A stretch of 9,795 nt of DNA, taken from positions 1 to 9,795 of the forward strand of contig JAJFJI010000019.1 of NCBI GenBank assembly GCA_021774205.1, read 5' to 3'. This DNA comes from Nitrosomonas sp. GTDB lineage: Bacteria > Pseudomonadota > Gammaproteobacteria > Burkholderiales > Nitrosomonadaceae. The translations under genes and the position numbers were made by a program. Of this stretch, positions 1-6,718 are shown one piece after another (the first letter of the stretch is position 1; each line of letters starts with the position of its first letter). The notes beneath the pieces were generated by a model. That model was not told the DNA's origin and made no database searches. It worked only from the letters and a program-made list of their open reading frames with translations.

Positions 1-93
1 CATCAAGGAAAAATGTGCTGTGGCCGCACACCACTAGAAACATTGCTTGATGGACAATCGATTTGGGCTGAAAAGAATTTAGCTCAAATCTAA
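1..93 (+). CDS. IS481-family transposase, C-terminal fragment (cut by window edge)
   Basis: The first 30 codons read in frame from base 1 to a TAA at 91-93. The peptide begins HQGKMCCGRTPLETL and ends EKNLAQI. An H-Q-G-K...GRTP...W.EKNL ending is what I recall from the C-terminus of IS481-type DDE integrases, just after the catalytic core, where the protein contacts a conserved 'H.R.H..L.G.TP' segment. The catalytic D, D and E residues lie outside the window, so activity cannot be judged. A repeat-like element end follows directly, which supports a mobile element rather than a resident gene. The gene points towards the convergent polysaccharide operon. The family call rests on remembered sequence, not a search; an IS3-group integrase is the main alternative. 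Confidence 0.72.
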   Translation, partial: HQGKMCCGRTPLETLLDGQSIWAEKNLAQI

Positions 94-149
94 ACTGACA
101 GACGCCTAAAAAAACGGGTAACTGTCAGATCAGGTCTGAGCCTAGTACA
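1..149 (+). mobile_element. Right end of an IS481-family insertion sequence (partial)
   Basis: After the transposase stop there are 56 bases ending in CTAGTACA at 142-149. Read on the minus strand this end begins TGTACTAGG, in keeping with the TGT-starting terminal repeats of IS481 elements. Within it, CTGACAG at 95-101 is inverted as CTGTCAG at 122-128, a 7-bp subterminal inverted pair. The left end is outside the window, so the terminal repeat pairing, target duplication and exact boundary cannot be confirmed; 149 is a best estimate. The element sits just past the 3' end of the polysaccharide operon and may have interrupted or trimmed it. Confidence 0.55.
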
Positions 150-171
150 TCATATGTTCCCTTTTCAAGTT

Positions 172-348
172 TCAGACAGCCACTTTGCTGACGCGCTTCG
201 CCATCTTAACACCGACCCATTCCATCCCCAGCATCGGAAAGTTACCGGGTTCCCACTCAGGCAGCCAGTCGACGTCGATAAGCCTATAATCTATTTTTAC
301 CAGATAGCAACTCCCCACCGCAAAGAAAGCGCCAATTGTAATGGTCAA
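172..348 (-). other. Unidentified short reading frame after gmd, possibly a gene remnant
   Basis: The frame is open for 58 codons, from a TTG at 346-348 that overlaps the gmd stop to a TGA at 172-174. It has balanced codon use and a coherent mix of residues, including VDWLPEWEPGNFPMLGMEW near the middle. There is no ATG at its head, an in-frame TGA lies three codons before the TTG, and no clear ribosome binding site is seen. It could be a translationally coupled small protein starting at TTG, the tail of a larger gene whose front was deleted, or chance. Its position, between gmd and the IS end 23 bases beyond its stop, fits a remnant of the next operon gene. I do not recognise the family. Confidence 0.25.
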
Positions 349-1433
349 ATGTAGTCATATGATCTATAGCCATGCTGTTTGATCAAAGCAAATTTCTCAG
401 CTGACTGTAAATCTTCACGCATCATCTCTTCAACCAATTCTTCAAAACTAATTTCTGGCGTCCAACCAAGCTTCTCCTTAGCCTTACTTGGGTCGCCAAG
501 CAAAGTTTCCACTTCAGCCGGACGGAAATAACGTGGATCAACGCGAACAATCACACGGCCTTTCTGGTCGCTGCCGGTTTCGTGCATTCCTTCACCCCGC
601 CAGGTGATCTCGATTCCAACTTCTTTAGCTGCAATATTGACGAAATCACGTACAGAATATTGCACGCCGGTAGCAATGACAAAATCTTCGGGCTCGTCCT
701 GTTGCAACATCATCCATTGCATGCGTACGTAATCTTTGGCATGCCCCCAGTCACGCTTAGCATTCATATTTCCAAGATACAGACAGTCCTGCAATCCAAG
801 CTTGATGCGCGCCAGAGCACGAGTAATTTTTCGAGTAACAAAGGTCTCGCCCCGATTGGGGGATTCATGATTAAACAAAATACCATTGCAAGCATAGATA
901 CCGTAAGACTCGCGATAATTGACGGTTATCCAATAAGCATATAACTTGGCCACCGCATAGGGAGAGCGCGGATAAAACGGCGTGGTCTCCGATTGTGGGA
1001 CTTCCTGAACTTTACCGTACAATTCAGAGGTTGAAGCCTGATAAAAGCGCGCTTTCTTTTCCATGCCAAGAATACGAATGGCTTCTAGCATACGTAACGT
1101 ACCAATAGCATCAGAATCAGCGGTATATTCAGGCTCCTCAAACGATACAGCGACATGCGATTGTGCAGCTAAATTATAAATCTCATCCGGTTGCACCTGC
1201 TGAATAACGCGAATTAGACTGGATGAATCCGTCATGTCTCCGTGGTGTAATATAAAACGCAAATGTTTTTCGTGTGGATCCTGATAGAGGTGATCTATAC
1301 GATCGGAGTTGATCAGAGACGTTCGCCGCTTGATACCATGCACCTCGTAGCCTTTAATCAACAGAAACTCGGCCAAATATGCACCATCTTGGCCAGTCAC
1401 ACCAGTAATCAGGGCTTTTTTAATTATAGACAT
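345..1433 (-). CDS. gmd: GDP-mannose 4,6-dehydratase
   Basis: Converts GDP-D-mannose to GDP-4-keto-6-deoxy-D-mannose in the cytoplasm. This is the branch point to GDP-L-fucose, GDP-D-rhamnose, GDP-perosamine and similar sugars. The 362-residue protein is full length for the family (about 370). It is an extended short-chain dehydrogenase: the NADP-binding glycine motif GVTGQDG is at 11-17, the catalytic Thr and Glu lie in STSELYG (T135, E137), and the Tyr-Lys pair is in SPYAVAK (Y159, K163). The NHESPNRGETFVTRK segment at 188-202 is typical of Gmd. The ATG overlaps the end of the upstream transferase gene by 14 bases (1420-1433), and only a weak GTGGA-like ribosome site precedes it, so translation is probably coupled. 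No reductase that would finish a deoxy sugar (fcl or rmd type) is present, so the final sugar is unknown. Confidence 0.96.
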   Translation of the reverse strand: MSIIKKALITGVTGQDGAYLAEFLLIKGYEVHGIKRRTSLINSDRIDHLYQDPHEKHLRFILHHGDMTDSSSLIRVIQQVQPDEIYNLAAQSHVAVSFEEPEYTADSDAIGTLRMLEAIRILGMEKKARFYQASTSELYGKVQEVPQSETTPFYPRSPYAVAKLYAYWITVNYRESYGIYACNGILFNHESPNRGETFVTRKITRALARIKLGLQDCLYLGNMNAKRDWGHAKDYVRMQWMMLQQDEPEDFVIATGVQYSVRDFVNIAAKEVGIEITWRGEGMHETGSDQKGRVIVRVDPRYFRPAEVETLLGDPSKAKEKLGWTPEISFEELVEEMMREDLQSAEKFALIKQHGYRSYDYI

Positions 1434-2979
1434 AATGATCCACTTTTTTCTCGTTCAACCATGTGACCTCAAAAACCAGCACCTGAGAGCCCATGCTTCG
1501 ATGGTGCGCCGCACGCCGACCCGGGCAACGCCGATGCGCCGCACGCCGGTCCGTCGGGTACAAGCTACCGAAATCATCATCATTAGATTCTCTCAAGCCT
1601 TTATCTCCAACACGTGCAGCAAGTTGGCGAATCTGCATATCATACTTCTTTTCCAATCGTTGCTGTAGTAATGTAACATATCGTTTTGTCCTGTCATTCA
1701 AAATATTATGATCATCGGGTAACCGTATATTAAGCGCCAGCGAATACTGTTTCTTAGAACTATCATCATCCGACGGTTGCTTAAAAATCTGCACCCAAAA
1801 ATCCACTCTGGCTCTGATCTCTTTACTGATAATCATGGCCAGGTTCTCAGCACCCATGACTGTGAATCTTCCAACAAACTTTCCGTAACTCGCGACAGGG
1901 GTAAGATGCAGTCGGGTGTGCAAGAAACACAGTGGCGGAATAAAATGCCAGGGGCGCAACGTCAGGTAAAAGTATCCCGCGTACACTAGAAAAAACCCAA
2001 GCAGCATTATGAAATCGGGCACGCCTAGGTATAACCCAGCTAACCCAGTAATGCCAAACAGTAAGTGTAATGACACAATTGCAAAAACAACTTCTTCGTT
2101 ACGATAACCGGCTCTCAGCAATATATGGTGCAAGTGATTGCGGTCCGGCTTGAATGGGGAACTACCCATCCGGATCCGTCGATGCATAACACTGATAGCA
2201 TCCATGAGCGGAATGGCGAGTAGCCAGATTGCCACCACGGGCCTCATAGCAGGATTAGGGCCCTGCGATATGTCGACCAGCAACCAGGCAAATACAAGCC
2301 CAATTAGCATACTCCCGTTATCTCCTAGAAAGACCTGTGCGCAGGCCCTCGAAGAACGACGAAGATTGTAATTCAGAAAACCAGCTATCCCTCCAATCAG
2401 CGCGGCAATCAGAAAAAGATTGGCAAAATCCCCCGCAACGTAAGCCACAACACCGAGTAACAAAAAGCTTGTCAGAGATAAAGATCCAGAAAGTCCGTCG
2501 ACACCGTCGATCATGTTAATGATATTGATGCCGCCAATGATACCAAATACAGTAAAAGGAATGGCAAACAGTCCGAGTTGTAACGGCAGGCCAAAAAATA
2601 GGCCACCAAGATCACTAAGCACAATACCACCAACCAAAACTATAATAAACGCGACAACAGCCTGAATGATAAAACGTAATTTATAACTGAGCCGCACCAT
2701 ATCGTCTATAAAACCTGTAACAAAAATGACGATGGAACAAAATCCGAGGACTAGCCATTTTTGCATATACTCAGGATAAAAATTGATCAGCATAATTAAC
2801 GTTACGCACAGGGCGGCAAACACTCCAACCCCACCCACAAATGGCGTGCTTCCACTATGTTGCTTATGCTCTCCAGGATGGTCGGCAATACGGTAAACAT
2901 GCGCCAACTTGATGGCTATATGGATAATCATTGCTGATAGTAATGTACAAAATATACATAGAGAAAGTATATTTATCAT
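1420..2979 (-). CDS. wecA: WecA/MraY-family undecaprenyl-phosphate sugar-1-phosphate transferase with C-terminal extension
   Basis: Membrane enzyme expected to transfer a sugar-1-phosphate (GlcNAc in WecA) from a UDP-sugar to undecaprenyl phosphate, the first step of repeat-unit assembly. Conserved polyprenyl-phosphate transferase motifs appear in order: DHPGEHKQHSGSTPFVGG at 33-50, the Asp pair in GFIDD (D92, D93), NMIDGVDGLSG at 155-165, FLGDNGS at 217-223, and the HLHH box at 282-285. About ten hydrophobic segments end near residue 340. At 519 residues it is some 150 longer than typical WecA. The extra tail (about 350-519) is soluble, charged and unlike anything I recognise; it carries a duplicated 10-residue arginine-rich unit at 477-496. 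The gene starts 9 bases after wzc and overlaps gmd. The sugar specificity cannot be read from the sequence, and the symbol marks the family only. Confidence 0.9.
   Translation of the reverse strand: MINILSLCIFCTLLSAMIIHIAIKLAHVYRIADHPGEHKQHSGSTPFVGGVGVFAALCVTLIMLINFYPEYMQKWLVLGFCSIVIFVTGFIDDMVRLSYKLRFIIQAVVAFIIVLVGGIVLSDLGGLFFGLPLQLGLFAIPFTVFGIIGGINIINMIDGVDGLSGSLSLTSFLLLGVVAYVAGDFANLFLIAALIGGIAGFLNYNLRRSSRACAQVFLGDNGSMLIGLVFAWLLVDISQGPNPAMRPVVAIWLLAIPLMDAISVMHRRIRMGSSPFKPDRNHLHHILLRAGYRNEEVVFAIVSLHLLFGITGLAGLYLGVPDFIMLLGFFLVYAGYFYLTLRPWHFIPPLCFLHTRLHLTPVASYGKFVGRFTVMGAENLAMIISKEIRARVDFWVQIFKQPSDDDSSKKQYSLALNIRLPDDHNILNDRTKRYVTLLQQRLEKKYDMQIRQLAARVGDKGLRESNDDDFGSLYPTDRRAAHRRCPGRRAAHHRSMGSQVLVFEVTWLNEKKVDHYVYN
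1505..1548 (-). repeat. 30-bp in-frame repeat, two copies, in the wecA-like tail
   Basis: TGCGCCGCACGCCG occurs exactly at 1505-1518 and 1535-1548, spaced 30 bp, or ten codons. On the coding strand the two units give DRRAAHRRCP and GRRAAHHRSM. The tract is far richer in G+C than the surrounding gene. The flanks of the units have diverged, so the duplication is not brand new. Confidence 0.75.
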
Positions 2980-2988
2980 ACGGATAGC

Positions 2989-5253
2989 TTATTTGTTTGC
3001 ATAACTATATTGATATACATATTTTCCGTAGCCGTAGCCGTAGCGAGAAGATGATATTGGCACGTTATTAAAAATGAAACCTTTCACATCAGCTCCAGCA
3101 TTTAAAAGCTTTCTTAAGCTTTGCTCAAACTCTCGCATTGGATGCTTTCCCGATTTGGCTACTATAAAGACTGCACTGGCCATGCGACCAACAATCGCGG
3201 CATCTGTAACAGCCAAAATAGGTGGCGAATCAATGATGACGAGATCATACCTCTTAGAGATACTTTCAAGGAAATTAGCAAAATTTTCATGCAGTAATAA
3301 TTCTGAAGGATTAGGTGGTATTGCACCTGTAGAAATGAAATCAAAATTAGCTTGCGGTATTGCACGAATTGCATCTTTTACTGTGATGGTATTTAAAATA
3401 ATTTCGGATAGACCATTTTCTCTGCTTACACCAAGAATTTTATTAAGGTAGCCTTTGCGCAAATCGCCATCGATTAGCAATATTTTTTTCCCAGCATCGG
3501 CCATAACGGTAGCAAGATTAGAAGAAACGAATGTTTTGCCAATACCTGGGCTGGGTCCAGTAAACAAGATAATATTATTTTTTGCCTCCAACAAAGCAAA
3601 GTGCAATGTGGTACGCAAACTTCGCAAGCTTTCTATGGCCATATCTTCTTTTGCTTCAAGAGCAAGAATATTTTTTTGATTCAATTCTGTTTTAGATTTT
3701 TTTTTGTGATATTTGTTTGTGAGTTTTTCCTGTTCTTTGCTGTGTGGAATAGTTGCATAAACGGGAATATTCAATCTTTTTTCAATTAAATCGGGGTCTT
3801 CTATGCCACCATGTAATAATTTTCGAGTAAACACTGCCATAAAACCAAGAAATAAGCCTAAGACAAACGCACCAGCAATAATCAGTAATTTCTTTGGTTT
3901 GATTTGTTGAGCAGGCAATACGGCATAATCAATAACCCTTGCATCACCTACTGTCCCTGCTTTTGCCACTCGCAACGTCTGGGCGTTATTAAGTAAAGTA
4001 GTATAGAGACTGGTCTTTACTTCTACTTCACCAGATAGCTCAAGAATAATTTGCTGCGTTTTTGGTAGGGATTTTACCATAACGTCATGAGAAAGCATTT
4101 GTTCTTGTAATCGAGCAATCTGCTTGTCAACAGCAACAACAGCAGGGTGTGCTTCAGTATATCTCTGTCGAAGTTCATCACGTTGTTGATGCAATAGCGT
4201 TTCTTGGGTCTTTATATCCACTATGCCATCTAAAATATGTCTTGTTTCAACAGCTAAGTCTATAGAACCCTGACGATTTTTATATTCATTTAGGATGTTA
4301 TTCCCCGCCTCCAACTGTTCTTTAAGGGCGGGCAGTTGTTTTTCCAAAAAAACCAAAGTCTTCTGTGATTCAGCAGACTTATGCTCGACATTTTGCTGTA
4401 CGTAGATATTGGCGATCTCATTTAACACCTTTACAGCAGAATTCGGGTTGCGCGATTCCATTGTCAACTCTAATATACCTGTGCTTTTACCTTTTTCACT
4501 AACAGTCAACCCCCCTTTTAATTGACTAATTGCACTACTTCTAGATTGCCGAATGATGGTAAATTCAGTTTCCGGACGCGATTTTAATAATGAAACAAAG
4601 ATACTAATGGGCGCTTGATCACCTTCCAATTGCTTGCTAGCCACCTTACCTACTTCACCTTCAAGGATTAACTCGTCGCTATAAAAAAGTTGAAAATAGC
4701 CTCGCGTAGCGGCCACTAATATTAATTCTTGATTCTCCCAATCAGCCGGTACTGTCAGCGTTTCAACTTGAATAGCTTCACCACCCCAGGCATAAGGCGA
4801 TAGATCAAACAATGGTTCTGAAACGGCGTTTTCTTGATTACGTTGCTGAAAACGCCTGGCAATAGCTTCACCGATAACAGGAAAATATTTTGGTTTTGCA
4901 ATAATGTCTAAATCCAAATTTTCAACAGCTTTTCCCAGTATCATCCTGGATCCAATAACTTCTATTTCTGCCATTACCGGCATTTTATTTTCAAACATAT
5001 CTGTTAATGGATCTAACCCTGCTAGTGTTTGCGACTTTTCATTGATTTGCAACATGGCATCAGATTTATAAACTGGACTATCAAGAAAGGCTTTAGCGAT
5101 CCCAAAAAAGGAAAATATCAGTGTAGCCAGAATGATGAGCCACTTACCATCAATCAATATCCCCAACAATTCACCTAACTCTATTGCATTATCATCCTGA
5201 ATTGGCGCGTAATTAATCGGCATTTTATTATTTTCAGCGGTAGCGTTGATCAT
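2989..5253 (-). CDS. wzc: Polysaccharide co-polymerase with bacterial tyrosine kinase domain (Wzc type)
   Basis: Inner-membrane protein that sets chain length and couples polymerisation to export with Wza. The 754 residues fit Wzc-type kinases (about 720-750). Order: cytoplasmic start; first membrane helix about 37-56; Wzz-type periplasmic domain with coiled-coil stretches about 290-430; a PxxP-like segment before the second helix about 455-477; then a CpsD/CapB-type kinase. Walker A is GPSPGIGKT (566-574), Walker A' is ILLIDGDLR (591-599), and Walker B is LVIIDSPP (671-678). The C-terminus holds seven tyrosines (738, 740, 742, 745, 747, 749, 751), the usual autophosphorylation cluster. The partner phosphatase gene is about 2.8 kb upstream in this window. 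The first ATG (5251-5253) has a poor ribosome site; a second in-frame ATG at 5221-5223 is possible and would remove ten residues. Confidence 0.95.
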   Translation of the reverse strand: MINATAENNKMPINYAPIQDDNAIELGELLGILIDGKWLIILATLIFSFFGIAKAFLDSPVYKSDAMLQINEKSQTLAGLDPLTDMFENKMPVMAEIEVIGSRMILGKAVENLDLDIIAKPKYFPVIGEAIARRFQQRNQENAVSEPLFDLSPYAWGGEAIQVETLTVPADWENQELILVAATRGYFQLFYSDELILEGEVGKVASKQLEGDQAPISIFVSLLKSRPETEFTIIRQSRSSAISQLKGGLTVSEKGKSTGILELTMESRNPNSAVKVLNEIANIYVQQNVEHKSAESQKTLVFLEKQLPALKEQLEAGNNILNEYKNRQGSIDLAVETRHILDGIVDIKTQETLLHQQRDELRQRYTEAHPAVVAVDKQIARLQEQMLSHDVMVKSLPKTQQIILELSGEVEVKTSLYTTLLNNAQTLRVAKAGTVGDARVIDYAVLPAQQIKPKKLLIIAGAFVLGLFLGFMAVFTRKLLHGGIEDPDLIEKRLNIPVYATIPHSKEQEKLTNKYHKKKSKTELNQKNILALEAKEDMAIESLRSLRTTLHFALLEAKNNIILFTGPSPGIGKTFVSSNLATVMADAGKKILLIDGDLRKGYLNKILGVSRENGLSEIILNTITVKDAIRAIPQANFDFISTGAIPPNPSELLLHENFANFLESISKRYDLVIIDSPPILAVTDAAIVGRMASAVFIVAKSGKHPMREFEQSLRKLLNAGADVKGFIFNNVPISSSRYGYGYGKYVYQYSYANK
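3026..3043 (-). repeat. Three tandem CCGTAG hexamers in the wzc tyrosine tail
   Basis: CCGTAG is repeated three times without error. On the coding strand it encodes the alternating Tyr-Gly run YGYGYG at about 738-743, inside the autophosphorylation cluster. Gain or loss of one 6-bp unit would add or remove one Tyr-Gly pair without shifting the frame. Confidence 0.85.
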
Positions 5254-5431
5254 TGCGAATAAATGTAGTTAGTTGTAGCGTTCGTTAGAAAAAAAGTATT
5301 CAAATCATTAAAACGTCTTCTTTTTAAAAAAAGAAATTAACTTATTGTATACAAGGATATAAATTTTTTCGAACATTAGTATCTATTTTGCACCCTTAAC
5401 TAACATCTTTATAAAATAAAAAGCAGGAGCA
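5254..5431. other. AT-rich spacer upstream of wzc
   Basis: This 178-bp stretch between the broken PEP-CTERM gene and wzc should hold the signals for wzc if it has its own promoter. It contains a perfect 10-bp palindrome, TTGTATACAA, at 5345-5354, and an A/T-only inverted repeat of the type TTCTTTTT-AA-AAAAAGAA just to its left (about 5310-5330). On the minus strand TACAAT lies within the palindrome and would serve as a -10 box, but no convincing -35 is seen. There is no G+C-rich hairpin that would make a clear terminator. Confidence 0.3.
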
Positions 5432-5954
5432 TTAGGCGACATCCCCTCTGCGACACGCAGTAAAGCCCAACAGACCTAAGCTAACGAGTAGCATGGCGTA
5501 TGTTTGATGCCTTGAAACGAGTGGGCTATTATTCTGCATCAGAAGCATTATTGGCAAATTTGTTAATAACGCCTGACACCTGTAATGAAGTGGTGTCGGT
5601 GGACGTTAATTCAGTAACATTAATAAATGCAGACGGACTCGAAGTTTCTCCTGAAGGAGATGCAGTATTTTCAGAATCAAGCAACTCCAATGTGGTGAAA
5701 CTCACATCAGACCCTGTAAGGTCGTAACTGCTAAGCCCAGAAAGGCCACCCGCACCATTCACTCCCGCAGGAATCGTATAATTGTAAAAATTATTAAAAA
5801 CGTCGCTGTTTATTGCATTATTGCCGAATATTGCGTTAAAACCAATTCCATTGCTATTAAAAGTCAACGTTGAAGTAACAGCATTTACCGACCCAACACC
5901 TAATCCAAACAAATAAATAATGGAAATTCCTATCATTCGTAATGAATTTTTCAT
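5432..5954 (-). pseudogene. PEP-CTERM-type secreted protein gene, frameshifted and with eroded sorting motif
   Basis: From ATG at 5952-5954 (GGGAG ribosome site 10 bases before it) the frame gives 141 residues: a signal peptide (cleavage likely after GVGSVNA, about residue 25), then a Gly/Ser/Asn/Thr-rich beta-type stretch like FxDxF-type PEP-CTERM proteins. It stops at 5529-5531. In the next frame, directly across that stop, the sequence reads PLVSRHQTYAMLLVSLGLLG and then FTACRRGDVA, ending at 5432-5434. TYAMLL.GLGLLGFTA.RR is the usual hydrophobic anchor and basic tail of PEP-CTERM proteins recognised by exosortase. Skipping one base near 5530 would join the halves. Where P-E-P would stand, the sequence reads S-R-H, so the sorting signal has also decayed by substitutions. 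Such proteins are normally exported and processed by an exosortase at EPS loci; no exosortase is in this window. Confidence 0.75.
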
Positions 5955-6069
5955 GGCCAGTTAACTCCCAGTTCAAGATTTGATGATTTGTATAAGAAGA
6001 TATGGTGCATCAATACATAAGCAACCATCTCCTGGCTACTGCGACAAACTCTGTAACAATCTATTTTTA

Positions 6070-6082
6070 ACAATAGTATTGT
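6070..6082. promoter_or_regulatory. Perfect 13-bp palindrome, possible operator
   Basis: ACAATA-G-TATTGT is perfectly symmetric around 6076. It lies about 115 bases upstream of the PEP-CTERM pseudogene start. It may be a remnant regulator site or a chance A/T palindrome; no regulator gene is in view. Confidence 0.2.
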
Positions 6083-6148
6083 CGTTTCCCCAATATATTA
6101 AAATCAAAGTATCGCTAAGATAAGGGAGATCACGCCTCTTTTTTATGA

Positions 6149-6195
6149 GACATTTAACCTAGTTTTATTGTCATAACATAGGACATTTATCCTAA
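6149..6195. repeat. Direct repeat pair GACATTTAACCTAG / GACATTTATCCTAA
   Basis: The copies start at 6149 and 6182, 33 bp apart, close to three helical turns, and match in 12 of 14 bases. The second copy is embedded in an inverted repeat, TAGGA-CATTTA-TCCTA (6179-6194). The spacing suggests same-face protein binding, but the region is AT-rich and flanked by decayed sequence. Confidence 0.35.
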
Positions 6196-6336
6196 ATGAA
6201 GCTGTTTAACAAAAAAACACAAAAATTAATCAGAAAAGAATAGCATCCTGGATTGGTTTTTTCAAAAAAAGAGTGAACAAAGTATGCTTGGTATTTTCAT
6301 CGGCCATTAGAAAAGGATATTGTAATCGTGCATTTT

Positions 6337-6588
6337 AATAAATTGTTTTCAGCGAGTACTACCAAATAGTTTACCTGCATTACAACTCCATTGAATTTGA
6401 TGCTGACAACAAGCAACTAAATGTTCATTTTAAATTCAAAGCGGAGAGTCACATTCGTTGATGATGGCGAGAATGTGAATGGGATTTCGGTGATTATAGA
6501 TCGGAATGATCAAATAATCCTGCCTATTAGTGATGAAAAAGAGATGAAAAACAAAAACTATGTCACCATTAGTAATATCAATTATTGA
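6337..6588 (+). pseudogene. Possible decayed + strand gene (two frames)
   Basis: A stop-to-stop frame beginning after the TAA near 6337 reads SEYYQIVYLHYNSIEFDADN and continues to a TGA at about 6460. The sequence then looks coding in the adjacent frame, from within an ATG-started ORF at 6421-6588 (55 codons) that reads VDDGENVNGISVIIDRNDQI and ends at a TGA at 6586-6588. The ATG at 6421 has no ribosome site, so one gene with a frameshift near 6455 explains the pair better than two small genes. The residues look like a soluble, acidic protein. I do not recognise a family. Chance open frames in AT-rich DNA are a real alternative, since some minus-strand frames nearby also stay open. Confidence 0.3.
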
Positions 6589-6718
6589 TTTTTCAAGATA
6601 ATGACTTGTTCATAAAAGAGAATAAGTGTTTATTTATTGCGGCCCAGCAAATAACGATGATATAGCCAAGCGAAAAGCCAGGGGTTGCAGAAATCCACAC
6701 TTTAAGACTATTATCTAT

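Larger units (their letters stand above)
5955..6718. other. 764-bp stretch without an intact gene
   Basis: This AT-rich gap separates wza from the PEP-CTERM pseudogene. It holds coding-like but broken + strand fragments (about 6337-6588, listed separately), a 14-bp imperfect direct repeat pair (6149-6162 and 6182-6195), and a perfect 13-bp palindrome, ACAATAGTATTGT, at 6070-6082 upstream of the pseudogene on its own strand. A weak minus-strand promoter guess for the pseudogene is TTGCTT-16-TATCTT about 45 bases before its ATG. No rho-independent terminator is visible after wza. No RNA gene was recognised. Confidence 0.5.

Noticed and set aside
154..354. 66-codon + strand ORF between the IS end and gmd
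   Set aside because: It has no ribosome site, runs opposite to the minus-strand frame at 172-348 which has a more protein-like composition, and overlaps the end of gmd.
582..944. 120-codon + strand ORF
   Set aside because: It lies wholly inside gmd, whose motifs are unambiguous; it is an antisense shadow.
5500..5727. 75-codon + strand ORF over the PEP-CTERM pseudogene
   Set aside because: The minus strand has a signal peptide and a recognisable anchor; the + strand frame is its antisense shadow and has no ribosome site.
5955..6060. Sigma-54 promoter (GG-N10-GC) upstream of the PEP-CTERM gene, as known for some exosortase-linked genes
   Set aside because: The nearest candidate, around the minus-strand AGGAGATGGTTGCTT, has the wrong GG-GC spacing (8) and lacks TGGCAC.
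6655..6718. Rho-independent terminator after wza
   Set aside because: AGCC repeats there are direct, not inverted, and no hairpin followed by a T run was found.
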